DNA from: Lachnospira sp. UBA4346
GTDB taxonomy: Bacteria > Bacillota > Clostridia > Lachnospirales > Lachnospiraceae
Length of the DNA: 64,000 bases
Direction: 5' to 3'
NCBI GenBank assembly: GCA_002394205.1
Contig: DGTC01000060.1
Span: 1 to 64,000 of the forward strand
Position numbers and translations under genes: made by a program. Each line of letters opens with the position of its first letter. The first letter of the stretch is position 1. Below the pieces are notes generated by a model, which saw only the letters and a program-made list of their open reading frames with translations, searched no databases and was not told the DNA's origin. Below, in pieces: positions 26,790-36,514 of the stretch.

Positions 26790-28229
26790 TTATAATCGTC
26801 CGCTAAATACCCCATTATATTCGTTGAGCAGACTTTCTTCAATCTTACGGAACATAACCGTTACGAAATTGTCTTTAAAAGTCAGACCGATAAAGAGATT
26901 TCCAATAGCGGAATCAATAAGCTGCACTTTGATAAGAAAATAACAATCTATTTTCCAAGTGGCGGAAGCAGCATCACGTAAGTTGTAATCTGGAAATTGT
27001 CCGATGACATTTTTACCAAGCCCGAAGCGAATGGTATGCGCACCGGTTGCATTTTCATAAGCAAAAGTACCTTCGGTATCATTGTCAAAATGTAAAGTGA
27101 CATTGGTAACACCACAACTATTTTCATCACAAATAAATGTCTTGTGATTAATGGTATCCTGAATTGGAGCAGCAGTTGATTTTGCCAGTGCAAATAACTT
27201 ACGGCTGGAAGCAAATTCTGCAAGTTCCTTCTGCTTGTCTGTTGATTCTTCAAGTGCAAAATCTTCAATGTGGTTGTAGATTTCCTCCCAGAAAGAATCA
27301 TAAATTAACTGAACGCCGCCCTGACGACCTTGCATATCTGCAGTCGTAACCATAAAAATATCCTTGTCCGGAACATAGAGTGCTAACTGTCCGCCCATAC
27401 CGAAGAATACAATTCCGTTGTGTCTGGTCATCCAAATCTGATAACCGTATCCTTGCATTTCTTCAAGTGTTCCCTGTTTGGCAGAAGGATCACTGTGTTT
27501 TTGTTTTGCGGCAATGACATAATCTTTTGGAAGAAGCTGTTCGCCGTTCCAGTTACCGTCATGTGCGACCAGATATATCATTTTTAAAATATCATAAGGT
27601 GTGGCGCATAAGCCGGAACCGCCCATCGATACGCCGTTAGGATCTTTTAAGATGAAAGAGTCCTTAGAACATCCCATCGCATCAAGACATTTGCTACGAA
27701 GATAATCTAATAATTCCATTCCTGTTAATTTTTCTACAAGTGCACCGAGGACATGTGTAGAAGATGTATCGTAAGAAAAGTTCGTTCCTGGTACGTGATT
27801 TGGTTTCGTTGTGAAAAAAGAACCAACCCAGTCAGTAACACCGGTTGCTTTATAAGTGGTCTTATCATGACAGGTTGTCATAGCAAGCATTTCACGGATT
27901 GTCAGCATTTTTGTGTATTCATATGCACCTTCTTTTGGTTGTTTTTCAGGAAAGTAGTCTACGATGTGGTCATCAAGAGATAATTTTCCTTCAGACTCTA
28001 ATAATCCAATGGCAAGAGATACGAAACTTTTTGTAATGGAAAACATACGATGTAATGTGTCACGTGTATATGGTGCATAATATGTTTCAAAACAGACCTG
28101 ATTATGCCGCATAATAATTGCACTGTGTATTGGTAAATCCTGTTCTTCAAGACGTTTACAAAAGCGTATGAGGCAGTCTGTGTGAATTCCTAATGATTCT
28201 GGTGTAGCGGTTGCAAATAATTGTTCCAT
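26790..28229 (-). CDS. Beta-lactamase-like serine hydrolase (class C PBP fold)
   Basis: 479 aa. The nucleophile and general base are S64 and K67 in SITK (MFSITKSFV); the second motif is Y-x-S-type in FSYDTSSTHVLG, and HNGIVFFGMGGQ contributes the third motif region. A C-terminal extension of about 130 residues is predicted beta-rich. No signal peptide or membrane helix is visible, so a cytoplasmic esterase or peptidase role is more likely than antibiotic resistance. Substrate unknown. It is alone on its strand. Confidence 0.83.
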   Translation of the reverse strand: MEQLFATATPESLGIHTDCLIRFCKRLEEQDLPIHSAIIMRHNQVCFETYYAPYTRDTLHRMFSITKSFVSLAIGLLESEGKLSLDDHIVDYFPEKQPKEGAYEYTKMLTIREMLAMTTCHDKTTYKATGVTDWVGSFFTTKPNHVPGTNFSYDTSSTHVLGALVEKLTGMELLDYLRSKCLDAMGCSKDSFILKDPNGVSMGGSGLCATPYDILKMIYLVAHDGNWNGEQLLPKDYVIAAKQKHSDPSAKQGTLEEMQGYGYQIWMTRHNGIVFFGMGGQLALYVPDKDIFMVTTADMQGRQGGVQLIYDSFWEEIYNHIEDFALEESTDKQKELAEFASSRKLFALAKSTAAPIQDTINHKTFICDENSCGVTNVTLHFDNDTEGTFAYENATGAHTIRFGLGKNVIGQFPDYNLRDAASATWKIDCYFLIKVQLIDSAIGNLFIGLTFKDNFVTVMFRKIEESLLNEYNGVFSGRL

Positions 28230-28507
28230 AGATATCCTCCTGTGATAATATACGTTATAAACTCATAAATACAATGTTTGATTGAATAAAGTTTTGTAAA
28301 ATACGTTTGTAAAACTCTATCCCTAGTATAAATGTATTTTTATAAAAGGTAAAGTGCAGGAATACTTCTTCTTATAATAAAATACAGATAAATGGCATAA
28401 ATTGTATTAAATATGCGATTCAGATATTTTACAAAATCAATATCGTTATACTTGAATGATTGACAGGTATCGTATAGAATAGAGAGAAAAACGAGAGTGG
28501 GGGTGCA

Positions 28508-29683
28508 ATGATGAATCTTTTATTGAAAACCTTTGTTAAGGATTATAAGAATGTTGACAGTCCGCAAGTACGTCAGGGATATGGTGTATTTTCGGGAATT
28601 GTTGGAATTATTTGTAATTTAATACTATTTACATTGAAATTCACTGCCGGAATTGTGACGGCTTCGGTATCAATTTCTGCGGATGCCTTTAACAACTTAT
28701 CGGATGCAGGTTCTTCAATAATTACATTGATTGGGTTTAAGTTGGCAGGCAAATCACCGGATGTAGAACATCCTTTTGGGCATGGACGAATCGAATACAT
28801 ATCGGGTCTTGCAGTTGCAGCAATTATTTTGATTATGGCGGTAGAATTGTTTCAGAATTCCGTGGAAAAGATTATTCATCCGGAAGCAATGGAATTTAGT
28901 TTGGTTTCTATTGTGATTTTAGTGGGATCAATTCTAATGAAAATGTGGATGGCATATTTTTACAGAACATTGGGAAGACGCATCTCATCAGCAACAATGT
29001 ATGCAACAGCAACAGACAGTTTATCGGATTGTATTTCAACCTCTGTAGTCTTATTTTCATTGCTTGTTACAACTTTAACAGGATTTAATATTGATGGATT
29101 TGCAGGAGTGATTGTAGCAATTTTTGTCTTTATGGCAGGTATTGATGCAGCGAAAGAGACGATTCAGCCATTACTTGGACAGCCGCCGGAACCGGAATTT
29201 GTTGAAGCAGTTACACATTGTATTCTTGAAGATAATCATATTATCGGTATTCACGATATGATTGTGCATGATTATGGTCCGGGGCGGGTATTTATTTCTG
29301 TACATGCGGAAGTGCCATATGAAATGGATATGTTAGAGGCACACGACATTATTGATTTTGCAGAACAACGAGTAGCAGAACAGTTTCAATGCGGAATTTC
29401 GATACATATGGATCCGGTTATCACAGATGACGAACAGCTCAATGAATTGAAAAATCTGACGCTTCGTGTCATTGAAAATATTGATCCGCAGATTAAGATG
29501 CATGATTTTCGCCGAACCAACGGACCGTATCGAACCAATTTGATTTTTGATATTGTCGTTCCATTTGATTATCCGTTATCGGATGAACAGTTAAAGAAAA
29601 AGATTCGTGATGATATTTTTGCAATGAAAGAGCATTGTTATGCAATCATCACGGTTGATAAAGCATATGTTTCAAATAAATGA
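28508..29683 (+). CDS. Cation diffusion facilitator transporter
   Basis: 391 aa CDF-family metal exporter. Six helices span about residues 30-230, with metal-site residues in SADAFNNLSDAGSS and ATDSLSDCIST and the HPFGHGRIEYIS loop. A cytoplasmic C-terminal domain (ferredoxin-like fold) covers about 230-300, and a further roughly 90 residues extend past it. Zn2+, Mn2+ or Fe2+ export by proton antiport is the family role. A candidate promoter (TTGAAT 28452-28457, TAGAAT 28475-28480) precedes it. Confidence 0.86.
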   Translation: MMNLLLKTFVKDYKNVDSPQVRQGYGVFSGIVGIICNLILFTLKFTAGIVTASVSISADAFNNLSDAGSSIITLIGFKLAGKSPDVEHPFGHGRIEYISGLAVAAIILIMAVELFQNSVEKIIHPEAMEFSLVSIVILVGSILMKMWMAYFYRTLGRRISSATMYATATDSLSDCISTSVVLFSLLVTTLTGFNIDGFAGVIVAIFVFMAGIDAAKETIQPLLGQPPEPEFVEAVTHCILEDNHIIGIHDMIVHDYGPGRVFISVHAEVPYEMDMLEAHDIIDFAEQRVAEQFQCGISIHMDPVITDDEQLNELKNLTLRVIENIDPQIKMHDFRRTNGPYRTNLIFDIVVPFDYPLSDEQLKKKIRDDIFAMKEHCYAIITVDKAYVSNK

Positions 29684-29760
29684 TTCTTATGAAAAATGTT
29701 ATACAATATCATAAAAGGGCGTTGAATCAGGATGCAGCCTGCTGTGACAGGCTGTATAAG

Positions 29761-30498
29761 CTAAATCCACGCACCATCTAATGTGATAATCTGACCGGTC
29801 AGATAATCTGGTCCTGTTAATATCTGAGAGACTAACTGACCAACTTCATCAGGTCTTCCCATTCTTCCGGTTGGAATTTCATCTAAGAGCATCTGTTTGC
29901 CCTCTTCATCTAAGAAGGAATTCATATCGGTATCAATTGCGCCGCAGGCAATCGCATTTACCTGAATATTGCTTGGGGCTAATTCCTTTGCCAATGCTTT
30001 GGTAAAGGAATGAATTGCACCTTTTGAAGCAGAATAAGCGACTTCACAGCTGGCTCCGGCACTTCCCCATACAGAAGAAATGTTGATGATTTTTCCACTG
30101 TGGTTGTGAAGCATGTCATGTACTGCAAAGTGGCAGCAGTTATATACAGAACCGATATTTACATTCATAATTCGTTCCCATTCGTTGCGTGTCATATCCT
30201 GAAACAATCCGACAATGGAAATCCCGGCATTATTAATTAACACATTTATCGAACCAAAACACTGTCTGGCATAGTCAAATAATTGTGCACAAGTATCATA
30301 GTCACTCACGTCGCCGATAAAGGCTGCACAACATGCGCCTTTGTCTTCAATCTGTCGCTTTACGTCATTTAAGGCATCTTTATTTTTTACGCAGTTAATG
30401 ACCAGGTTAGTATCCGGGGCTGCGAGTGCAAGTGCAATGGCACGGCCAATTCCACGCGAAGCACCTGTTACAAGAATTGTTTTTTTATCTGAATACAT
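29761..30498 (-). CDS. Short-chain dehydrogenase, FabG-like
   Basis: 245 aa from the ATG at 30498 (MYSDKKT), supported by GGAG 5-9 nt before it; the frame is open upstream but lacks an RBS. It has TGASRGIGRAI, LINNAGIS and the Ser/Tyr/Lys set in NISSVWG and YSASKGAIHSF. It resembles 3-oxoacyl-ACP reductases, but no fatty acid synthesis genes are near, so the true substrate is open. It converges with the CDF gene. Confidence 0.83.
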   Translation of the reverse strand: MYSDKKTILVTGASRGIGRAIALALAAPDTNLVINCVKNKDALNDVKRQIEDKGACCAAFIGDVSDYDTCAQLFDYARQCFGSINVLINNAGISIVGLFQDMTRNEWERIMNVNIGSVYNCCHFAVHDMLHNHSGKIINISSVWGSAGASCEVAYSASKGAIHSFTKALAKELAPSNIQVNAIACGAIDTDMNSFLDEEGKQMLLDEIPTGRMGRPDEVGQLVSQILTGPDYLTGQIITLDGAWI

Positions 30499-30719
30499 GA
30501 TTACGCTCCAATTTAAATTATAGTTATTGAACGCAAATAGTATAACAAGATGAGCAGAAAGCATCAAGTATGTACCGTGTGTATTTGTATATGATTTTGG
30601 AAATGTTGTGCGAAGAATTATCAAAAACTACAGACAATTATGAGAAAATGAAACTGGTAAAACTGGGCAAATGATAAGATATAAATTGTGCAAAATAAAC
30701 AAAAAATAGAGAGCAAGAA

Positions 30720-30850
30720 GGTGCATAAAAAAATTATCGACATTATTTGACAAAATGTTCAAAACTTATCAACACGTAAAACACACCGTTTTTAGGCGAA
30801 AAATAGTTATGCACAAAGTTATCCACATTATCCACATTTTTTGTGCACAA
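30720..30850. other. Cluster of DnaA-box-like 9-mers in a gene-free region
   Basis: Two perfect TTATCCACA boxes lie head to tail at 30819-30827 and 30828-30836. One-mismatch copies are TTATCGACA (30734-30742), TTATCAACA (30766-30774) and TTATGCACA (30807-30815). A TTGTGCACAA palindrome is at 30841-30850. The 200 bp to the right are very A/T-rich. The gene-free stretch runs from 30499 to 31228. It may be a DnaA-binding (titration or regulatory) cluster. An origin is less likely because gene direction does not switch here and dnaA/dnaN are absent. Confidence 0.6.
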
Positions 30851-31033
30851 ATGATTGTGAATTTATAAACAAAGAATAGAATGTATGTTTTGTACATTTA
30901 TAATAAAATATGTGGTTACTCTGAAAATATGATAACAACAGGACATGAAAAGTATTTGTATATAGGATATTGTGCAAAATGCTGCTTTTGCATAAAAAAT
31001 ATAAATAAAATTGTATAAATTGTGTGAATTCAC

Positions 31034-31061
31034 TTGTTAAAAAATAAAATTATGGTATAAT
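31034..31061 (+). promoter_or_regulatory. Promoter of hpf
   Basis: TTGTTA (31034-31039), 16-bp spacer, TATAAT (31056-31061), followed by a leader of about 160 nt to hpf. Confidence 0.65.
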
Positions 31062-31228
31062 AACACTATCAACAACAGAAGAGTGAAATGCTTCTGGAGG
31101 CATATCGTGATTCTTCATATGTTAAATATAATATTTATGACGCACGGTAAAACGTCATCCGCTCTAATATATGTAAGAAGTTCAACATGAATACCACGAT
31201 GCTAATACACGAAAAGGAGTTGAACATT

Positions 31229-31759
31229 ATGCGTTTTATTATTACAGGAAGAAATATTGATGTAACAGATGGTTTGAAGGTGGCAGTTGAAGATAAGTTA
31301 GGTAAACTTGACAGATTCTTCGCTCCAGAGACAGAAGTGAATGTAACGCTCAGCGTAGAAAAAGAAAGACAGAAAATAGAAGTTACAATCCCTGTGAAGG
31401 GCAACATTATTCGTAGTGAACAGGTAAGCAGTGATATGTATGTTTCAATTGATTTGGTTGAGGAGGTCATTGAACGTCAGCTGAAGAAGTACAAGAATAA
31501 AATTGTAGATAAGAAGCAGAATGCAGCAGCATTTGCACAGGAATTCGTAGAGAGGGATTACGAAGATGAAGATGAGGTTAAGATTATCAGAACTAAGAAG
31601 TTCGGTATCAAGCCTATGGATCCTGAAGAAGCATGTGTACAGATGGAGTTATTAGGACATAATTTCTATGTATTCTTTAATTCAGAGACAGAAGAAGTAA
31701 ACGTTGTTTACAAGAGAAAAGGCAACACATATGGTTTGATTGAACCGGAACTTGACTAA
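31229..31759 (+). CDS. hpf: Long-form ribosome hibernation promoting factor
   Basis: 176 aa from ATG 31229 (MRFIITGRNIDVTDGLK), with AAGGAG upstream. Residues 1-100 are the ribosome-binding HPF/YfiA domain; residues about 115-175 are the C-terminal dimerisation domain (FGIKPMDPEEACVQMELLGHNFYVF) that defines long HPF and drives 100S ribosome formation in Firmicutes. It sits just upstream of secA, a conserved arrangement in this phylum. Confidence 0.94.
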   Translation: MRFIITGRNIDVTDGLKVAVEDKLGKLDRFFAPETEVNVTLSVEKERQKIEVTIPVKGNIIRSEQVSSDMYVSIDLVEEVIERQLKKYKNKIVDKKQNAAAFAQEFVERDYEDEDEVKIIRTKKFGIKPMDPEEACVQMELLGHNFYVFFNSETEEVNVVYKRKGNTYGLIEPELD

Positions 31760-31795
31760 TATCGTATATTTTGTAAAATTCATCTAATATATAAG

Positions 31796-31842
31796 AGAAT
31801 GGTTATTCTGCATTTGGAATATGTAGAATAGCCATTCTTTTT
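31796..31842 (+). terminator. Intrinsic terminator after hpf
   Basis: A 14-bp stem with arms 31796-31809 and 31825-31838 (G-U tolerated) followed by TTTTT. It separates hpf from secA transcription. Confidence 0.8.
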
Positions 31843-32073
31843 AATTTGGTGGAAAATTCCGTTCTATAAAGTTAGAATTATTCCGGTAAGGAGGTACGCC
31901 TTAGGAATTAAGAAGGTTTATTGCCAAGCAATGCAGGTAAGAATTTGTACAAAATAATATTGGCACGACTTGTAAAAATAAACAAGGCATGTAGTAGAAA
32001 TAGCCGTTTTTCTTGCCATAATGTTTAATTAGTGGTACAATCAAAAAAGAATTTGCTTTTAAGGAGATTAGAA

Positions 32074-34641
32074 ATGGGATTGGTTCAAAAGTTATTTGGA
32101 ACGCATAGTGAGCATGAATTAAAAAGAATTAAACCGATCGTGGATAAGGTAGAAAGTTATCATGATGCAATGGCTGCATTGACAGATGACGAGTTAAAGG
32201 GTAAGACACAGGAATTCAAGGATAGATTAAAGAAGGGTGAGACATTAGACGATTTACTTCCAGAAGCATATGCTGTTGTTCGTGAAGCCGGCAAGCGTGT
32301 ACTTGGTATGGAACATTACAGAGTGCAGATTATCGGTGGTATTGTATTACATCAGGGACGTATTGCTGAGATGAGAACAGGTGAAGGTAAGACACTTGTA
32401 TCAACACTTCCTGCATACTTGAATGCCCTCACAGAAGAAGGGGTTCTTATCGTTACAGTTAATGATTACCTTGCCAAGCGTGATGCTGAATGGATGGGTA
32501 AGATTCATGAATTCTTAGGCTTGCGTGTAGGTATTGTTTTACATGATTTGAAAGATGAAGAAAGAAAGGCTGCATATGCCTGTGATATTACATATGTAAC
32601 AAATAACGAATTGGGATTCGATTACCTGCGTGATAATATGGCAATTTATAAGGAACAGCTTGTATTGCGCGGATTGAAATATTGTATCATCGATGAAGTC
32701 GATTCTGTTCTGATTGATGAAGCGAGAACACCTTTGATTATTTCAGGACAGAGTGGTAAGTCTACAAAATTGTATGAATTGTGCGATGTGCTTGCAAGAC
32801 AGTTAGAACGTGGTGAATTCAAGGGCGAGATGACAAAGATGCAGGCACTGATGCAGGAAGAGATAGAAGAAGATGGTGACTTTATTGTCAATGAGAAAGA
32901 TAAAATTGTAAATCTTACAGAACAGGGCGTTCATAAGGTTGAAAAGTTCTTCCATATTGATAATTATGCAGATCCGGAAAATCTTGAGATTCAGCATAAT
33001 GTAACATTGGCACTTCGCGCACATAATCTGATGTTTAGAGATAAGGATTATGTTGTTAAAGATGATGAAGTGTTGATTGTAGATGAATTTACAGGTCGTA
33101 TTATGGCAGGTAGAAGATTCTCAGATGGTCTTCATCAGGCAATCGAAGCAAAGGAACATGTTAAAGTTAAGAGAGAAAGTAAGACACTTGCTACGATTAC
33201 ATTCCAGAACTTCTTTAATAAATTTGAAAAGAAGGCCGGTATGACTGGTACAGCACTTACGGAAGAAAAGGAATTCAGAGAAATCTACAATATGGACGTT
33301 GTAGAGATTCCTACCAATAAGCCAATTCTTCGTAAGGATCTCAATGATGTTGTATATAAGACAAAGAAAGCAAAGTTTGAGGCAGTTGTTGATTCTGTTG
33401 CAGAATCTTATGAAAAAGGACAGCCGGTTCTTGTTGGTACAATTACCATTGATACATCAGAGCTGATTAGTGATATGCTCAAGAAAAGAGGAATTCCGCA
33501 TAAAGTATTGAATGCAAAGTTCCATGAATTAGAAGCTGAGATTGTATCAGAAGCAGGTAAGCATAAGGCTGTAACGATTGCGACAAATATGGCCGGCCGT
33601 GGTACAGATATTAAACTTGATGAGGAAGCACTTGCATTAGGCGGTTTAAAGATTATCGGTACAGAGCGTCACGAATCAAGACGTATTGATAACCAGTTGA
33701 GAGGTCGTGCAGGTAGACAGGGTGATCCGGGTGAATCACGTTTCTACATTTCTTTGGAAGATGATTTGATGCGTCTGTTTGGTCAGGAACGTTTGATGAA
33801 CATCTTTAATACACTTGGTGTGGATGAGCATGAACAAATTGAGCATAAGATGCTTAGCAGTGCAATTGAAAGAGCACAAAAGAAAATTGAAACGAATAAC
33901 TATGGTGTCCGCAGCCGTCTGTTAGAATACGATCAGGTTATGAATGAACAGAGAGAAATCATTTATGCAGAAAGAAAGCGTGTCCTTGATGGAGAGAGCA
34001 TGCGCAATTCTGTTATCAAGATGATTACGGATTTTGTTGAAAATACAGTAAACAGATGCATTAGTGAAGATAGGGACAGTTCAGAATGGGATTACACAGA
34101 GTTAAATGAATTGATGCTGTCAACGATTCCATTTGAGCCGATTCAGTATCAGGAAAATATTCATAATAAGAATGAACTGATTCATGAGTTAAAAGAAAAA
34201 GCAATTCAGATGTATGAAGACAAAGAAGCACTCTTTACAGAGCCTGAACAGATTCGTGAAATTGAACGTGTTGTATTGTTGAAGGTGATTGACAGAAAGT
34301 GGATGGATCATATCGATGATATGGATCAGTTAAAGCAGGGTATAGGTCTTCAGGCATATGGTCAGAGAGATCCTGTTGTTCAGTACAAGATTATGGGTTA
34401 CGATATGTTTGATGCAATGACACAGGGAATTATGGAAGATACGGTTCGTCTGTTAATGCATATTCAGGTAGAACAGAAGGTTGAAAGAGAACAGGTTGCG
34501 AAAGCAACAGGAACCAATAAAGATGAAGGACCATCTGTAAAAGGACCTGTGAAGCGTACAGATAAGAAAGTATATCCAAATGATCCATGCCCATGTGGAA
34601 GTGGTCTAAAGTACAAGAATTGTTGTGGCAGACAGGCATAG
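32074..34641 (+). CDS. secA: Preprotein translocase ATPase SecA
   Basis: 855 aa from ATG 32074 (MGLVQKLFG) behind AAGGAG (32061-32066). Walker A at residues 102-107 (TGEGKT), a DEVD box in IIDEVDSVLIDEART, helicase motifs ATNMAGRGTDI and QLRGRAGRQGD, and a C-terminal zinc-binding SEC-C tail (CPCGSGLKYKNCCG). It drives secreted proteins through SecYEG. About 270 nt without a gene separate it from the hpf terminator. Confidence 0.96.
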   Translation: MGLVQKLFGTHSEHELKRIKPIVDKVESYHDAMAALTDDELKGKTQEFKDRLKKGETLDDLLPEAYAVVREAGKRVLGMEHYRVQIIGGIVLHQGRIAEMRTGEGKTLVSTLPAYLNALTEEGVLIVTVNDYLAKRDAEWMGKIHEFLGLRVGIVLHDLKDEERKAAYACDITYVTNNELGFDYLRDNMAIYKEQLVLRGLKYCIIDEVDSVLIDEARTPLIISGQSGKSTKLYELCDVLARQLERGEFKGEMTKMQALMQEEIEEDGDFIVNEKDKIVNLTEQGVHKVEKFFHIDNYADPENLEIQHNVTLALRAHNLMFRDKDYVVKDDEVLIVDEFTGRIMAGRRFSDGLHQAIEAKEHVKVKRESKTLATITFQNFFNKFEKKAGMTGTALTEEKEFREIYNMDVVEIPTNKPILRKDLNDVVYKTKKAKFEAVVDSVAESYEKGQPVLVGTITIDTSELISDMLKKRGIPHKVLNAKFHELEAEIVSEAGKHKAVTIATNMAGRGTDIKLDEEALALGGLKIIGTERHESRRIDNQLRGRAGRQGDPGESRFYISLEDDLMRLFGQERLMNIFNTLGVDEHEQIEHKMLSSAIERAQKKIETNNYGVRSRLLEYDQVMNEQREIIYAERKRVLDGESMRNSVIKMITDFVENTVNRCISEDRDSSEWDYTELNELMLSTIPFEPIQYQENIHNKNELIHELKEKAIQMYEDKEALFTEPEQIREIERVVLLKVIDRKWMDHIDDMDQLKQGIGLQAYGQRDPVVQYKIMGYDMFDAMTQGIMEDTVRLLMHIQVEQKVEREQVAKATGTNKDEGPSVKGPVKRTDKKVYPNDPCPCGSGLKYKNCCGRQA

Positions 34642-34688
34642 AGACAGCTTTGTAATAGAAAGAATTTAGGAAGAGAGAATAGATAGAA

Positions 34689-35813
34689 GTGGTAGAATTA
34701 GATCAGTATCGGTACAGGCTTTCTGGATATGACAAGCCATTGGCAGAAATTAAAAAGGCATTGGATTTGGATAATAAGAAAAAAAGAATTGAGGAGCTTG
34801 AAGCAGATATGGAAGCTCCTGGATTTTGGGACGATACAGATAAGTCACAGAAAGCAATGAAAGAGTTAAAAAGTCTGAAGGATGCTTTTGAAAAATATGA
34901 TGAACTGGAACAGTCTGTGGAAGATATTAAGGTTCTTATAGAGATGGCAGAAGAGGAAAATGACCAGTCATTGCTTCCGGATATAGAGTCTGAGGTGACT
35001 TCGTTTGAAGAAAAGTTAGAAAATCTTCGAATTGAAACAATTCTTTCGGGAGAATATGATAAAAATAATGCAATTCTGACATTACATGCAGGAGCAGGTG
35101 GAACAGAGAGCTGTGACTGGTGTCAGATGCTATTCCGTATGTATACAAGATGGGCAGAGAGCAAAGGTTATACAACACAAACCATTGATTATCTGGAAGG
35201 TGAAGAAGCTGGAATTAAGTCCGTTACGATTGAAATATCCGGTGAAAATGCATATGGGCATTTAAAGTCAGAACATGGTGTGCATCGTCTTGTTCGTATT
35301 TCGCCATTTAATGCAGCAGGCAAGCGGCAGACATCGTTTGTATCCTGTGATGTTATGCCGGATATTGACGAAGATATTGATATTCAGATTAACGATGATG
35401 ATTTAAGAATTGATACATACCGTTCTAGTGGTGCGGGTGGTCAGCATATTAATAAGACATCTTCGGCAATTCGAATTACGCATTTGCCGACAGGAATTGT
35501 CGTTCAATGTCAGAATGAGCGTTCACAGCATCAGAATAAAGACAAAGCCATGCAGATGTTAAAGGCAAAGCTGTATTTGTTGAAGCAGCAGGAAAATGCG
35601 GAAAAGACATCTGATATTCGTGGAGATATCAAAGATATTAATTTTGGAAGCCAGATACGAAGCTATGTGTTACAGCCGTATACTATGGTTAAGGATCACA
35701 GAACAAATAAGGAAATCGGAAATGCACAGAGTGTATTAGATGGCAACATTGATCCATTTATCAATGCATATTTGACTGCAACAAGCATAAAAAGTAATGA
35801 GATTGAATCATAG
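34689..35813 (+). CDS. prfB: Peptide chain release factor 2
   Basis: 374 aa, read from GTG 34689. The GGQ motif (SSGAGGQHINKT) triggers peptide release at UGA and UAA stops. In many bacteria prfB needs a programmed +1 frameshift at an in-frame TGA near codon 25. Here the equivalent place (IKKALDLDNKKKRIEEL) is one continuous frame with GCA TTG GAT and no TGA, so the autoregulatory frameshift has been lost. It follows secA by 47 nt, a classical pairing. Confidence 0.95.
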   Translation: MVELDQYRYRLSGYDKPLAEIKKALDLDNKKKRIEELEADMEAPGFWDDTDKSQKAMKELKSLKDAFEKYDELEQSVEDIKVLIEMAEEENDQSLLPDIESEVTSFEEKLENLRIETILSGEYDKNNAILTLHAGAGGTESCDWCQMLFRMYTRWAESKGYTTQTIDYLEGEEAGIKSVTIEISGENAYGHLKSEHGVHRLVRISPFNAAGKRQTSFVSCDVMPDIDEDIDIQINDDDLRIDTYRSSGAGGQHINKTSSAIRITHLPTGIVVQCQNERSQHQNKDKAMQMLKAKLYLLKQQENAEKTSDIRGDIKDINFGSQIRSYVLQPYTMVKDHRTNKEIGNAQSVLDGNIDPFINAYLTATSIKSNEIES

Positions 35814-35886
35814 ATGGGGAGTGTTTATCTATAGAACTTTTCGAGTATATATATGATATAATGAGTGTTAGCGAGCGGCGAATGGC

Positions 35887-35931
35887 TATCACGATAGATT
35901 TCGAAGAAATCGGGAAGTGCGAATCGTGATA
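35887..35931 (+). other. Nested hairpin in the cheW leader
   Basis: TATCACGAT (35887-35895) pairs with ATCGTGATA (35923-35931); inside, GATTTC-GAA-GAAATC (35897-35911) forms a second hairpin. A TATAAT-like box lies about 30 nt upstream (near 35857). There is no T run, so it is not a standard terminator. It could be a structured 5' UTR or an operator. Confidence 0.45.
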
Positions 35932-36013
35932 TATTGTGAACAGGAATGAAAGACAAAAGGGATTATTTTAATCGTCAGCAAGTAGTCTTATCAGAAGAAA
36001 AGGAGTATATAAT

Positions 36014-36475
36014 ATGGCAGATTATATTAAACCGGTAATATTTAAATTGAATGATGAAATGTTTGGAATTGATATCAACAGAGTACAGGGGATTGAAAAA
36101 GAAATTCAGGTTGTACCCGTTCCAAATGCAACAACATATATTAATGGTATTATTAACTTACGTGGAGAAGTTGTTCCAGTATATAGTCTTAAGAAAAAGT
36201 TTAATATGCCGGATACAGGTGTTAGCGAAAATTCAATTATTGTTAGAATGAATGGAATTGCACTTGCATTAGGTGTAGATGCAGTTCTTGAAATTAATGA
36301 TATTCCAAAAGAGAAAATTGTTCAGATGCCTTCGATGTTAAAATCAGCAGAGTTACAGTATTTAGACAGGGTTGCAAACTTAGACAGTGGATTGGTTATT
36401 TTATTGGATATTGATAAATTATTAACAGAAGAAGAATTGCATCGTGTTAAGACAATTACAGAATCTGTACAGTAA
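36014..36475 (+). CDS. cheW: CheW-like coupling protein
   Basis: 153 aa, a single CheW domain: VIFKLNDEMFGIDINRVQGIE, PNATTYINGIINLRGEVVPVYSL, and a C-terminal NLDSGLVILLDIDKLL. CheW bridges chemoreceptors and CheA. No CheA, receptor or other chemotaxis gene is adjacent; malQ follows. It may serve a distant chemotaxis cluster. AAAAGGAG precedes ATG 36014. Confidence 0.88.
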   Translation: MADYIKPVIFKLNDEMFGIDINRVQGIEKEIQVVPVPNATTYINGIINLRGEVVPVYSLKKKFNMPDTGVSENSIIVRMNGIALALGVDAVLEINDIPKEKIVQMPSMLKSAELQYLDRVANLDSGLVILLDIDKLLTEEELHRVKTITESVQ

Positions 36476-36514
36476 TCGTAGTAAATATAAGTGTATTCAG
36501 AAATGGAGAATGGT

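Noticed and set aside
30720..31060. Chromosomal replication origin
   Set aside because: DnaA boxes and an A/T-rich tract are present, but dnaA, dnaN, rpmH and a switch in gene direction are missing on either side.
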